Positions 55,296-64,000 of a stretch of 64,000 nucleotides of DNA are shown one piece after another. How positions within the stretch are numbered: the first letter of the stretch is position 1; the number at the start of each line of letters is the position of its first letter. Under the pieces are notes generated by a model that worked only from the letters and a program-made list of their open reading frames with translations, ran no database searches and was not told the DNA's origin. The stretch is from Flavobacterium sp. NKUCC04_CG (GTDB taxonomy: Bacteria > Bacteroidota > Bacteroidia > Flavobacteriales > Flavobacteriaceae): positions 1 to 64,000 of the forward strand of contig NZ_JAHKRA010000002.1 in NCBI RefSeq assembly GCF_019345525.1, in the 5' to 3' direction. The position numbers and the translations under genes are program-made.

Positions 55296-56684
55296 TTATA
55301 GTTTCGCAATAGATTTAATTTCCAATATGGTTTTTTCAGCCAAGGCATCTGCCTCTGCCTGTGTAGGCGCTTCGGTGTAGATTCGAATAATAGGCTCTGT
55401 ATTTGATTTTCGCAAATGAACCCACTCTTTTTCAAAATCAATCTTAACCCCATCAATAGTCGATATCTCCTCTTGTTGGTGAATGTCGGCCATAGCCAAA
55501 AGTATCTGATCAACATCTATTTCAGGAGTAAGCTCAATTTTATTTTTACTCATAAAATATTGAGGATAGGTTGCACGAAGCTCGGACACCGTCAAATCTT
55601 GTTTAGACAAATAGGTTAAAAACAAAGCTACTCCCACCAAAGAATCTCTACCGTAATGCAATTCTGGATAAATAATCCCGCCATTGCCTTCTCCGCCGAT
55701 GACTGCATTGTTTTCTTTCATCAATTCCACCACATTGACCTCACCTACTGCTGCGGCTTGATAACCACCGTGGTATTTATTGGTAATATCTTTTAAGGCT
55801 CTAGACGATGATAAATTGGAAACCGTATTACCCGGCGTTTGACTTAATACATAGTCTGCACAAGCCACTAAAGTATATTCCTCCCCAAACATTTCTCCAT
55901 CTTCTGAAATAAAAGCTAAACGATCCACATCCGGATCAACAACAATTCCAAAATCAGCTTTTTCACGCACTACCAATTCGGAAATATCTGTTAAGTGTTC
56001 TTTGAGAGGCTCTGGATTATGCGGAAAGTGTCCCGTAGGTTCGCAATACAACTCTACCACTTCCACTCCCATTTTTTTTAATAAGTTTGGAATAACGATA
56101 CCTCCTGATGAATTCACTCCATCAACCACTACTTTAAATCCAGCTTTTTTAACTGAATCGGCATCTACAAGTTTTAAATTTAAAACTTGGTCAATATGTC
56201 GATCCATATAGTTTTCTATAAAAGTAATCTGACCTAAATGATCAACTTCTGAGAATATAAATGACTCCGCTTCTGCAATATCTAAAATAGCAGCACCATC
56301 AGCACCGCTTAAGAATTCCCCTTTGCTATTTAGTAACTTTAAAGCATTCCATTGTTTTGGATTGTGTGAAGCAGTTAATATAATTCCCCCGTCTGCTTTT
56401 TCCAAAGGCACTGCTACCTCTACAGTAGGTGTTGTTGAAAGCCCTAAGTCAATCACATCAATACCCAGTCCGATTAACGTATTGGTTACTAAGTTGTGAA
56501 TCATCGGTCCCGAAATACGAGCATCGCGTCCAACAACTACTTTTAGTTTATCATTAATGCTGTTTAGTTTTAAAAATGCCCCATAAGCAGCGGCGTATTT
56601 TACAGCATCTAATGGGGTTAAATTATCACCTACATTACCTCCTATAGTACCTCTGATTCCAGAAATAGATTTTATAAGCGTCAT
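55296..56684 (-). CDS. glmM: Phosphoglucosamine mutase
   Basis: The 462-residue enzyme interconverts glucosamine-6-P and glucosamine-1-P for peptidoglycan and LPS precursors. The phosphoserine loop is ILTASHNPKQWNALKL. The metal loop (VDPDVDRLAF) and the phosphate-binding RKSNTEPIIRIYTEA loop are also present. The frame is open 41 codons upstream, but the ATG at 56682-56684 starts the conserved MTLIKSISGIRGTIGG. The sequence is closer to GlmM-like mutases of Bacteroidota than to PgcA. Confidence 0.9.
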   Translation of the reverse strand: MTLIKSISGIRGTIGGNVGDNLTPLDAVKYAAAYGAFLKLNSINDKLKVVVGRDARISGPMIHNLVTNTLIGLGIDVIDLGLSTTPTVEVAVPLEKADGGIILTASHNPKQWNALKLLNSKGEFLSGADGAAILDIAEAESFIFSEVDHLGQITFIENYMDRHIDQVLNLKLVDADSVKKAGFKVVVDGVNSSGGIVIPNLLKKMGVEVVELYCEPTGHFPHNPEPLKEHLTDISELVVREKADFGIVVDPDVDRLAFISEDGEMFGEEYTLVACADYVLSQTPGNTVSNLSSSRALKDITNKYHGGYQAAAVGEVNVVELMKENNAVIGGEGNGGIIYPELHYGRDSLVGVALFLTYLSKQDLTVSELRATYPQYFMSKNKIELTPEIDVDQILLAMADIHQQEEISTIDGVKIDFEKEWVHLRKSNTEPIIRIYTEAPTQAEADALAEKTILEIKSIAKL

Positions 56685-56787
56685 ATTATTTGTCTTTTCA
56701 TTAATTAGAACAAATATAGTAAATAGAAATTTCACAATTTTTTTAAAAAAATAAAAATACACAACATAAAATTCCTTATTTTGTACT

Positions 56788-57372
56788 ATGAATTTTTTAG
56801 CACACATTTACCTCTCTGGAAACTCGGATTCTTTGAAAATTGGTAATTTTATTGCCGATAGCATTCGAGGTAAACAATATTTGAGTTTCCCTTTGGAAAT
56901 TCAAAAGGGTATCCTATTGCATAGAGCTATTGATTCGTATACCGATTTCCATCCTATTTTTAGGAAGAGTAAGCACCGATTGGTTCCTAACTACAATCAT
57001 TACTCGGGTGTTATAGTCGATATTTTTTACGATCATTTTCTAGCAAAAAACTGGAATTTGTATTGTGATATACCTTTAGAAACCTATGCGCAGTCTTTTT
57101 ATAAATTATTAGAAAACCATTTTGAAATACTGCCGTTGCGCATTCAAAATATGATACCCATTATGGCTGCCGAAAATTGGCTTGTTAAATACAGTACGAT
57201 TGAAGGTATCCAATATATTTTAACACAGATGGATCGACGAACCGAGAACCAATCCAAAATGCAGTTTGCGGCAAGCGATTTAAAAACAGCCTATATTGAC
57301 TTTGAAGAAGAATTCACCTTATTCTTTGAAGAAATCAGACTTTTTATTACCCAAAAAATAGCTACACTATGA
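56788..57372 (+). CDS. Acyl carrier protein phosphodiesterase (AcpH-like)
   Basis: The 194-residue HD-related protein starts MNFLAHIYLSGNSDSLKIGNFIADSI and has GILLHRAIDSYTDFHPI with metal-ligand His and Asp. DIFYDHFLAKNW follows. It would remove phosphopantetheine from ACP. Its stop overlaps the gamma-glutamyltransferase start by 4 bp (ATGA), so the two are coupled. Confidence 0.92.
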   Translation: MNFLAHIYLSGNSDSLKIGNFIADSIRGKQYLSFPLEIQKGILLHRAIDSYTDFHPIFRKSKHRLVPNYNHYSGVIVDIFYDHFLAKNWNLYCDIPLETYAQSFYKLLENHFEILPLRIQNMIPIMAAENWLVKYSTIEGIQYILTQMDRRTENQSKMQFAASDLKTAYIDFEEEFTLFFEEIRLFITQKIATL

Positions 57373-59051
57373 AAAAGGTCCTTTTAGTATTCTTTTTATA
57401 TACCTACGGGAATTACGCTCAAACTACCAAGCCAGTATTGGGTACTATAGCAAAATCCGCTATGGTAGTCTCTGCAAAATCTGAGGCTTCCGCCATCGGC
57501 TTGCAAATTATAAAAGAAGGAGGAAATGCCTTTGATGCTATGGTTGCCACCGAATTGGCCTTGGCAGTATGTTATCCAAGTGCCGGTAATATCGGCGGTG
57601 GTGGTTTTATGGTTTATCGTTTGGCAGATGGAAAAAAAGGATCTTTGGACTATAGAGAAAAAGCACCATCACAAGCGACAGCCGATCTTTTTTTAGACGA
57701 AAACATGGATGTTATCGAACAGAAAAGTACTCAATCTGCCTTTGCTGTTGGCGTACCCGGTACTATAGCCGGATTGTTTGAAGCACATCAAAAATTTGGT
57801 AAATTACCCATAAGTCAAATTGTAGCACCGGTCATAAAACTAGCTGAAAAAGGATTTGTTTTAACCAAAAAAGAAGCTAAAAAGTTAGACCATTACCGGG
57901 AAGTTTTAAGCAAGGTTAACGGCTCTAAATCGCTTTATTCACTGGAATACAAAGCACAAGACACCATAAAGAATCCCGCTTTTGCAAAAACACTACAACG
58001 CATTTCTGAAAATGGTAGCTCCGAATTTTATGAAGGTCAAACCGGACAAATAATCAGTAAATACATCGCCGATCGGGGCGGGATTTTATCCTTAGAAGAT
58101 TTAAAAAATTATAAGGCCGTTTGGAGAGCTCCCCTAACTTTTAAATACAATGATTTAGAAATAACCTCGATGGCTCCTCCGAGTAGCGGTGGCGTTACGA
58201 TGGGGCAAATTTTTAAAATGATTCAACCTTATGGTCTAAAAAAACTGGGGTTTCATACGCCTGAAGCAATTCAAGTTATTACTGAAGCAGAACGCAGAGC
58301 TTATGCCGATAGAAATTATTTTTTAGGCGATCCTGATTTTGTCGATAACCCGATAGATTTGCTGTTTGACGAAACCTATTTATATGGTCGAATGAATTCG
58401 TTTTCGTGGGAAAAGGCCACGCCCTCTTCGGAAATTAGAGAGGGAACGATTCCCTATAAAGAAAGTACGGAAACCACGCATTATTCGATAGTGGATTCTT
58501 TTGGGAATGCCGTAGCTGTGACTACTACTTTAAATGATAATTTTGGCTCCAAACTCTTTATCGATGAGCTCGGAATTTTTTTAAACAACGAGATGGATGA
58601 TTTCAGTATTAAACCCGGAGTTCCCAATACTTATGGTTTAGTTGGTAATAAAGCCAATAGCGTAGGCCCAAACAAGAGAATGCTCAGTTCCATGTCACCA
58701 ACTATTGTAGAAAAAGACAATAAATTATCTATGGTTGTTGGAACACCTGGTGGATCGACCATTATCACCACGGTATTGCAAGTCATTCTAAATGTTTATG
58801 AATACGATATGGGCATGCAAGAAGCTGTAAATACACCGCGTTTCCACCACCAATGGCTACCGGATGAAGTGGTTTTTGAGCCTAAGGGCTTCGATTCAAA
58901 AACCTTACAACTCTTAAAGCAAAAAGGATATCAAATCCAGGAAAAGAACAATGCCATCATCGGTAAGGTTGATGCTATACTCGTCTTGCCTGACGGCCGA
59001 CTAGAAGGTGGTGCTGACCCTAGAGGGGACGATAGTGCGAAAGGATTTTAA
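57369..59051 (+). CDS. ggt: Gamma-glutamyltransferase
   Basis: The 560-residue N-terminal nucleophile hydrolase has a signal peptide (cleavage near NYA-QT). The nucleophile threonine is in the TTHYSIVDSFGNAVAVTTTLN segment, the self-cleavage site separating large and small subunits. The small-subunit motifs GSKLFIDELGIFLNNEMDDF and MLSSMSPTIV are present. It cleaves glutathione and gamma-glutamyl compounds in the periplasm. Coupled to the AcpH-like gene. Confidence 0.95.
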   Translation: MKKVLLVFFLYTYGNYAQTTKPVLGTIAKSAMVVSAKSEASAIGLQIIKEGGNAFDAMVATELALAVCYPSAGNIGGGGFMVYRLADGKKGSLDYREKAPSQATADLFLDENMDVIEQKSTQSAFAVGVPGTIAGLFEAHQKFGKLPISQIVAPVIKLAEKGFVLTKKEAKKLDHYREVLSKVNGSKSLYSLEYKAQDTIKNPAFAKTLQRISENGSSEFYEGQTGQIISKYIADRGGILSLEDLKNYKAVWRAPLTFKYNDLEITSMAPPSSGGVTMGQIFKMIQPYGLKKLGFHTPEAIQVITEAERRAYADRNYFLGDPDFVDNPIDLLFDETYLYGRMNSFSWEKATPSSEIREGTIPYKESTETTHYSIVDSFGNAVAVTTTLNDNFGSKLFIDELGIFLNNEMDDFSIKPGVPNTYGLVGNKANSVGPNKRMLSSMSPTIVEKDNKLSMVVGTPGGSTIITTVLQVILNVYEYDMGMQEAVNTPRFHHQWLPDEVVFEPKGFDSKTLQLLKQKGYQIQEKNNAIIGKVDAILVLPDGRLEGGADPRGDDSAKGF

Positions 59052-59100
59052 ATATCGTAAAGCCTTTGTTTCTCTGCATTATTCCCTGTACTTTTGAATT

Positions 59101-60915
59101 ATGAAAAAAACGAACAAGAACAGAATTAAAAACGCTATAAATCAAGCTTTTAGATATTTACAGGGTTTGATTTATTTTTTAAAATCGATTCTTTCCGAGC
59201 GTCAATTTATCTATTTTTCATGTGTTTTGGTTGGAGCCTCTTCGGCTTTAGCTGTAATTGTATTAAAGTATTTTGCCCACTCGGTATTTCGTTTTACCAA
59301 TTATATAGACGGTATACTGCATTTACCATATAGTAATAGTATCTTACCCATAATAGGTATTTTATTGACTGTATTTGTCATTAGAAAATTTTTAAATGGT
59401 AGTATAGAAAAAGGAACTGCCCAAATTATGATTGCAGTAGCCAAGCGTTCCGGTATGATGCCGCGTAAGCAAATGTATGCCCAAATCATTACAAGCTCCC
59501 TAACCGTTGGTATGGGAGGCTCTGCCGGACTAGAATCACCCATTACAATTACAGGAGCTGCATTTGGTTCGAATTACGCCCAGGCCTATAAGCTCAATTA
59601 TAAAGACAGAACCTTACTCTTAGCTTGTGGGGTTGCTGCTGGTATAGCAGCCGCTTTTAATGCCCCTATTGCTGGTGTTCTTTTCGCCATAGAAGTCATA
59701 TTAGCCGACATGAGCGTTTCGGCCTTTATTCCCATCATGATTTCATCAGCTACGGGTGCCATCGTATCCAATATGGTTATCAAGGAAGATATTTTACTGT
59801 CGTTTAAACAGCAATTAACCTTTGATTCCAGCAATATCCCCTATTATATACTTACCGGAATCTTAGCAGGACTTGTATCGGTCTACCACGCTAGAATGTT
59901 TCGTAGAATAGAACATTACTTTGCGAAATTTCAAGGAAATGTGTATAAAAAAGCAATGATTGGTGCTTCGTTATTAGCAGTTTTGATATTTTTCTTTCCC
60001 ATGTTATTTGGTGAGGGTTATGAAAGTATTAAAGCCTTGTCTAGCGACCATCCACAAATGATTTTGGACAATTCGCTTTTGGCCGACTTTAAAACGAGTC
60101 AATGGATGTTGTTGTTTTTTGTAGGTTGTACGATGTTTATAAAAGTAGTTGCTACCGGGCTTACTTTAGGTAGTGGTGGTAATGGAGGAAATTTTGCTCC
60201 ATCACTATTTGTTGGTTCCTATTTGGGATTTGTCATATCCAAATTTGTTGGACTAATTGGTTTAAAAGAGTTGCCGGTTAGTAACTTTACCGTTGTCGGA
60301 ATGGCAGGGGTTTTAAGCGGTTTGTTTCACGCACCGCTAACTGCGATCTTTTTAATTGCGGAGATTACAGGTGGTTACGGATTGATGATTCCTTTATTAA
60401 TTGTATCCTCAATCAGTTTTGCCATATCAAAAAATATGGAAAAACACTCAATGGACATCAAATCTATTGCCGATACCGGTATGGTATTTACTTCGGATAA
60501 GGACCGTAATATATTGAGCACTATCGTGGCACATAAATACATTAAAAAAGATATCAAAACCTTACTTCCCGATCAATCAACTCAAGATGTAGTCGCGATA
60601 TTTTCATCGACAAAACAAACTTTTATCCCCATTCTTAACCCCGATCAATCCATTTTTGGTGTAATCAATTTTGATTCGGTTCGCCCGGTTGTATTCAGCT
60701 CTTTCCAAACGAAGTTTACACCTATAAAAGATTTGATAGAAACCCCAATTATAGTCTCTTACTCCGATTCAACAGAAGTCATCATCGAGGCATTTGAATC
60801 CAATAAAGTCGAAAACGTTTTGGTACAACAAAACAAAAAATTCATCGGATATTTAAATAAATCAGAATTATTGGAAGTCTATCGTTCGAGTTTGAGTTCG
60901 ATGCGAATTGAATAG
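59101..60915 (+). CDS. CLC-family chloride channel/antiporter with CBS domains
   Basis: The 604-residue protein has about ten membrane helices and the CLC selectivity motifs: GSAGLESP (usual GSxGP region; Glu kept in place of the gating Glu environment), GIAAAFNAPIAGVLFAIE and GSGGNGGNFAPSLFVG. A C-terminal CBS pair (about residues 470-600) follows. CLC proteins move chloride, with or without proton exchange. The gene is 49 bp after ggt, so read-through is possible. Confidence 0.92.
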   Translation: MKKTNKNRIKNAINQAFRYLQGLIYFLKSILSERQFIYFSCVLVGASSALAVIVLKYFAHSVFRFTNYIDGILHLPYSNSILPIIGILLTVFVIRKFLNGSIEKGTAQIMIAVAKRSGMMPRKQMYAQIITSSLTVGMGGSAGLESPITITGAAFGSNYAQAYKLNYKDRTLLLACGVAAGIAAAFNAPIAGVLFAIEVILADMSVSAFIPIMISSATGAIVSNMVIKEDILLSFKQQLTFDSSNIPYYILTGILAGLVSVYHARMFRRIEHYFAKFQGNVYKKAMIGASLLAVLIFFFPMLFGEGYESIKALSSDHPQMILDNSLLADFKTSQWMLLFFVGCTMFIKVVATGLTLGSGGNGGNFAPSLFVGSYLGFVISKFVGLIGLKELPVSNFTVVGMAGVLSGLFHAPLTAIFLIAEITGGYGLMIPLLIVSSISFAISKNMEKHSMDIKSIADTGMVFTSDKDRNILSTIVAHKYIKKDIKTLLPDQSTQDVVAIFSSTKQTFIPILNPDQSIFGVINFDSVRPVVFSSFQTKFTPIKDLIETPIIVSYSDSTEVIIEAFESNKVENVLVQQNKKFIGYLNKSELLEVYRSSLSSMRIE

Positions 60916-61020
60916 TGAATCTATTGTAGTACAGATCTGTACTTCTACATTTAGCGAATAAAACAACTTATCGACAAATTTGAAAATAAGCTAAAGCCCT
61001 TGTCAATATATCCAAATTAA

Positions 61021-61051
61021 TTGTCGCAAAACTTATAAAAATGTATCTTTG
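61021..61051 (+). promoter_or_regulatory. uvrA promoter
   Basis: TTG (61021-61023), 20 bp, TATCTTTG (61044-61051): the clearest promoter of the window, 17 bp before the start codon. Confidence 0.7.
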
Positions 61052-61068
61052 TATTTTGCCACTTATAT

Positions 61069-63903
61069 ATGTTAAAAACAGAAGACACGATTGAAGTTTT
61101 AGGAGCTCGAGTGCACAACTTAAAAAATATAGACGTCATTATTCCTAGAGAGCGCTTGGTCGTAATTACGGGACTTTCGGGTTCTGGTAAATCTTCCTTA
61201 GCTTTTGATACGATCTATGCAGAGGGACAACGTCGCTATATAGAAACCTTTTCGGCCTATGCCCGACAATTTCTCGGTGGACTTGAACGACCGGATGTCG
61301 ATAAAATCGATGGCTTGTCGCCCGTTATTGCAATTGAGCAAAAAACCACCAATAAAAGCCCGCGTTCTACCGTGGGAACCATTACGGAAATTTACGACTT
61401 CTTACGTCTATTATATGCCCGTGCTGGAGAAGCATATAGCTATAATACCGGCGAAAAAATGGTTAGTTATTCCGATGAACAAATCATCGAGTTAATCACT
61501 AAGGATTTTGAGGGTAAAAAAATATTGATTCTCGCGCCTATAGTGCGTTCCAGAAAAGGTCATTATAGAGAACTTTTTGAACAAATTTCCAAACAAGGTT
61601 TTCTAAAAGTTCGCGTTGACGGTACTGTCAAGGACATAGAACCCGGAATGAAACTCGATCGTTATAAAAACCACGATATAGAAACCGTAATTGATCGTTT
61701 GCACATGGAGGCTAACGAAACCAACCGACAACGCTTGGTAGAGAGTCTCAAAACTGCGATGTATCACGGAGACGACACCATTATCGTGCTGGAACAGGAA
61801 AGCCAGTCTATCCGTTATTTTAGCCGTCATCTGATGTGTCCAACAACGGGTATATCTTATTCCAATCCCGAACCAAATAATTTTTCCTTTAATTCTCCAA
61901 AAGGAGCTTGCCCAAACTGTAACGGCCTGGGAACGATTAATGAAATCAATCTTAAGAAAATCATTCCTGCCCCTGAATTATCGATTCGAAACGGAGGATT
62001 AGCGCCATTGGGACCTTATAAAAACACCTGGATTTTTAAGCAACTGGAAATCATAGCTCAAAAATTTGAATTCAGCTTATCCGATCCGGTGTCCAAAATT
62101 CCCGTAGCAGCCATGGAAATGATCCTACACGGAGGTAAGGAGAGTTTTTCGGTCTTATCCAAAACAGCGGGAATTACAAAAAATTATAAAATTGATTTTG
62201 AGGGAATCTCCAATTTTATTAAGAATCAACACGACGAAAGCCCTACAGCTTCTATCAAACGTTGGGCTAAAGAATACATGGATGAAATTACTTGTCCAAG
62301 CTGTGAGGGTATGCGCCTAAAACAAGAAGCTTTATACTTTAAAATTGACGAAAAAAACATCGGCGAACTCGTACAGATGGACATCGATCAATTGAGTGCT
62401 TGGTTTAATAAGGTTGAAAAACACCTCAACAACAAACAATTGCAAATCGGTAGCGAAATCATTAAAGAAATCACTACCAGATTATCTTTTTTAATGGACG
62501 TTGGCTTAAACTATTTGATGTTAAATCGAAGCTCTAAAACCCTTTCCGGAGGCGAAGCGCAACGGATTCGTTTAGCTACTCAAATCGGTTCGCAACTGGT
62601 TGGTGTTTTATACATACTCGATGAACCGAGTATCGGATTACATCAGCGCGACAACGAAAAGCTGATTCATTCTCTAGAGCAACTACGCGATATCGGAAAC
62701 TCCGTATTGGTTGTAGAACACGATAAAGACATGATACTCAAAGCAGATTATGTGATTGATATAGGTCCGAAAGCCGGGAAAAACGGTGGTCAAATCATCA
62801 GTGCGGGAACTCCTGCCGAATTGTTGCTGGAAGACACTTTAACGGCATCCTACCTCAACGGAAAACTGGAAATTAAAATACCCGAAACGCGAAGAGCGGG
62901 TAATGGTCACAGCCTAAAATTAAAAGGAGCTACTGGAAATAATTTAAAAAACGCATCCATATCTATTCCATTAGGCACCTTAACTTGTGTCACTGGTGTA
63001 TCGGGTTCTGGGAAATCGACCTTGATTAACGAAACCTTATATCCCATTTTAAATGCGCATTTCTTTAACGGAGTTAAAAAACCGCAACCTTATAAGAGTA
63101 TTGAAGGTTTAGAATTTTTAGATAAGGTTATTGCCATTGATCAAAGTCCCATTGGACGTACCCCACGATCAAATCCAGCAACCTATACCGAAGTCTTTTC
63201 CGAAATACGTAATTTGTTTTCTCAAACTGCTGAAGCAGCCATTCGCGGTTACAAACCGGGTCGTTTTAGCTTTAATGTAAAAGGGGGACGTTGCGATACC
63301 TGTGAAGGATCTGGAGTACGAACTATTGAAATGAGTTTTTTACCCGATGTCTATGTCGAATGCGAAACCTGTCAAGGAAAACGCTTTAATCGCGAAACCT
63401 TAGAGGTGCGTTATAAGGGAAAATCCATTTCGGATATATTGAATATGATGGTGGATGAGGCGGTAGATTTTTTTGAGAACATCCCCAAAATATACCGTAA
63501 ATTAAAAACCATTCAGGATGTTGGCTTGGGCTATATCACTTTAGGACAACAAAGCACTACCCTTTCCGGCGGAGAAGCACAACGTATCAAATTAGCAACA
63601 GAATTATCTAAAAAAGATACTGGAAACACTTTTTATATACTTGACGAGCCCACAACAGGCTTGCACTTTGAAGACATACGAGTATTAATGGAAGTCATAG
63701 ACAAACTCGTTAATAAAGGGAATACCGTCTTGATTATAGAACACAATTTGGATGTGGTTAAACTTTCCGACTATATTATTGATATCGGTTACGAAGGCGG
63801 AAGCAAAGGTGGCAAAGTTGTTGCTACTGGTACACCGGAAGAATTGATAAAAGACAAAAAAAGTTACACTGCTCAATTCTTAAAAAAAGAATTTAAAGCC
63901 TAA
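61069..63903 (+). CDS. uvrA: Excinuclease ABC subunit A
   Basis: The 944-residue nucleotide-excision-repair damage sensor has two ABC ATPase modules. The first has Walker [15 protein letters not shown], signature [16 protein letters not shown] and [13 protein letters not shown]. The second has [30 protein letters not shown] and [13 protein letters not shown]. Zinc-finger cysteines are visible in [14 protein letters not shown] and CDTCEG...CETCQG. Length matches the family. Confidence 0.98.
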   Translation: MLKTEDTIEVLGARVHNLKNIDVIIPRERLVVITGLSGSGKSSLAFDTIYAEGQRRYIETFSAYARQFLGGLERPDVDKIDGLSPVIAIEQKTTNKSPRSTVGTITEIYDFLRLLYARAGEAYSYNTGEKMVSYSDEQIIELITKDFEGKKILILAPIVRSRKGHYRELFEQISKQGFLKVRVDGTVKDIEPGMKLDRYKNHDIETVIDRLHMEANETNRQRLVESLKTAMYHGDDTIIVLEQESQSIRYFSRHLMCPTTGISYSNPEPNNFSFNSPKGACPNCNGLGTINEINLKKIIPAPELSIRNGGLAPLGPYKNTWIFKQLEIIAQKFEFSLSDPVSKIPVAAMEMILHGGKESFSVLSKTAGITKNYKIDFEGISNFIKNQHDESPTASIKRWAKEYMDEITCPSCEGMRLKQEALYFKIDEKNIGELVQMDIDQLSAWFNKVEKHLNNKQLQIGSEIIKEITTRLSFLMDVGLNYLMLNRSSKTLSGGEAQRIRLATQIGSQLVGVLYILDEPSIGLHQRDNEKLIHSLEQLRDIGNSVLVVEHDKDMILKADYVIDIGPKAGKNGGQIISAGTPAELLLEDTLTASYLNGKLEIKIPETRRAGNGHSLKLKGATGNNLKNASISIPLGTLTCVTGVSGSGKSTLINETLYPILNAHFFNGVKKPQPYKSIEGLEFLDKVIAIDQSPIGRTPRSNPATYTEVFSEIRNLFSQTAEAAIRGYKPGRFSFNVKGGRCDTCEGSGVRTIEMSFLPDVYVECETCQGKRFNRETLEVRYKGKSISDILNMMVDEAVDFFENIPKIYRKLKTIQDVGLGYITLGQQSTTLSGGEAQRIKLATELSKKDTGNTFYILDEPTTGLHFEDIRVLMEVIDKLVNKGNTVLIIEHNLDVVKLSDYIIDIGYEGGSKGGKVVATGTPEELIKDKKSYTAQFLKKEFKA

Positions 63904-63913
63904 AAATAGACCT

Positions 63914-64000
63914 ATGAAAGTAGAATTTGAAAACGAAGAAGAGAAAATAACACACACTTTAAAACAAAAAAACTGGAACGAGATTAAAAGCAACGATTCT
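63914..64000 (+). CDS. LOG/TIGR00730-family protein, N-terminal fragment at window edge
   Basis: Twenty-nine codons are visible, ending KQKNWNEIKSNDS. In flavobacteria the same KxWNEIKxNDS start is found on TIGR00730 Rossmann-fold proteins (LOG/lysine-decarboxylase-like), often next to uvrA. It starts 10 bp after the uvrA stop and continues past the window. Confidence 0.55.
   Translation, partial: MKVEFENEEEKITHTLKQKNWNEIKSNDS

Overview
The window looks like the chromosome of a member of the Bacteroidota, most likely a flavobacterium (family Flavobacteriaceae). The evidence is an A+T-rich sequence, repeated promoters of the Bacteroidota type (TTG, about 20 bp, then TAnnTTTG), and lineage-typical genes: DUF4834, a DUF2853 protein, a deoxyhypusine-synthase-like gene next to a short arginine decarboxylase, and MenD for menaquinone. 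No rRNA or CRISPR array was seen; one intact tRNA is present.

Left core (1-23.7 kb). A 145-bp tandem repeat lies at the edge. Then come DUF4834, a rhodanese lipoprotein, hemN with a small membrane gene, an outer-membrane phospholipase A behind both topoisomerase IV subunits, a YihY/BrkB membrane protein, a TIGR02117 protein and ychF. These are followed by a polyamine pair (DHS-like and arginine decarboxylase), aroB, proline dehydrogenase, an MscS-type channel, an ABC exporter, a lipoprotein, a candidate structured RNA and an FMN reductase. The block ends at tRNA-Ala(GGC).

Accessory island (about 23.7-41.0 kb). Immediately after tRNA-Ala lie an imperfect direct repeat (23784-23881, again at 40696-40781) and an integrase cut short by an IS3-family element. 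A decayed second integrase follows the right repeat. Between them sits a probable defence island: a four-TM orphan membrane protein; an Mrr-like nuclease with an extra N-terminal domain; a leucine-rich-repeat protein ending in a PD-(D/E)xK-like nuclease; a dead IS3 copy; a large HEPN-STAND ATPase-TPR-cold-shock-like protein; and an overlapping AAA ATPase/TOPRIM-like pair resembling PARIS or AbiL. Two of these genes are flanked by short inverted repeats and look like cassettes. The island also holds pseudogenes, a tRNA-Ser-like relic and several strong hairpins.

Intermediate accessory stretch (41.2-49.7 kb). Hairpin repeats are followed by two tandem WG-repeat proteins, a membrane protein, a lipoprotein, two small unknown genes and an alpha/beta hydrolase.

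Right core (49.7-64 kb). Glutathione peroxidase, menD, DUF2853, a SIMPL protein, rhomboid protease, a lipid A-type acyltransferase, glmM, an ACP-phosphodiesterase/gamma-glutamyltransferase pair, a CLC channel with CBS domains and uvrA. The start of a probable LOG/TIGR00730 gene runs off the right edge.

The strongest candidates for something new are the HEPN-STAND-TPR-CSD protein, the LRR-nuclease, and the AAA/TOPRIM pair with its palindromic operator-like site, all inside one tRNA-linked island. Functions given for these are inferred from motifs only.
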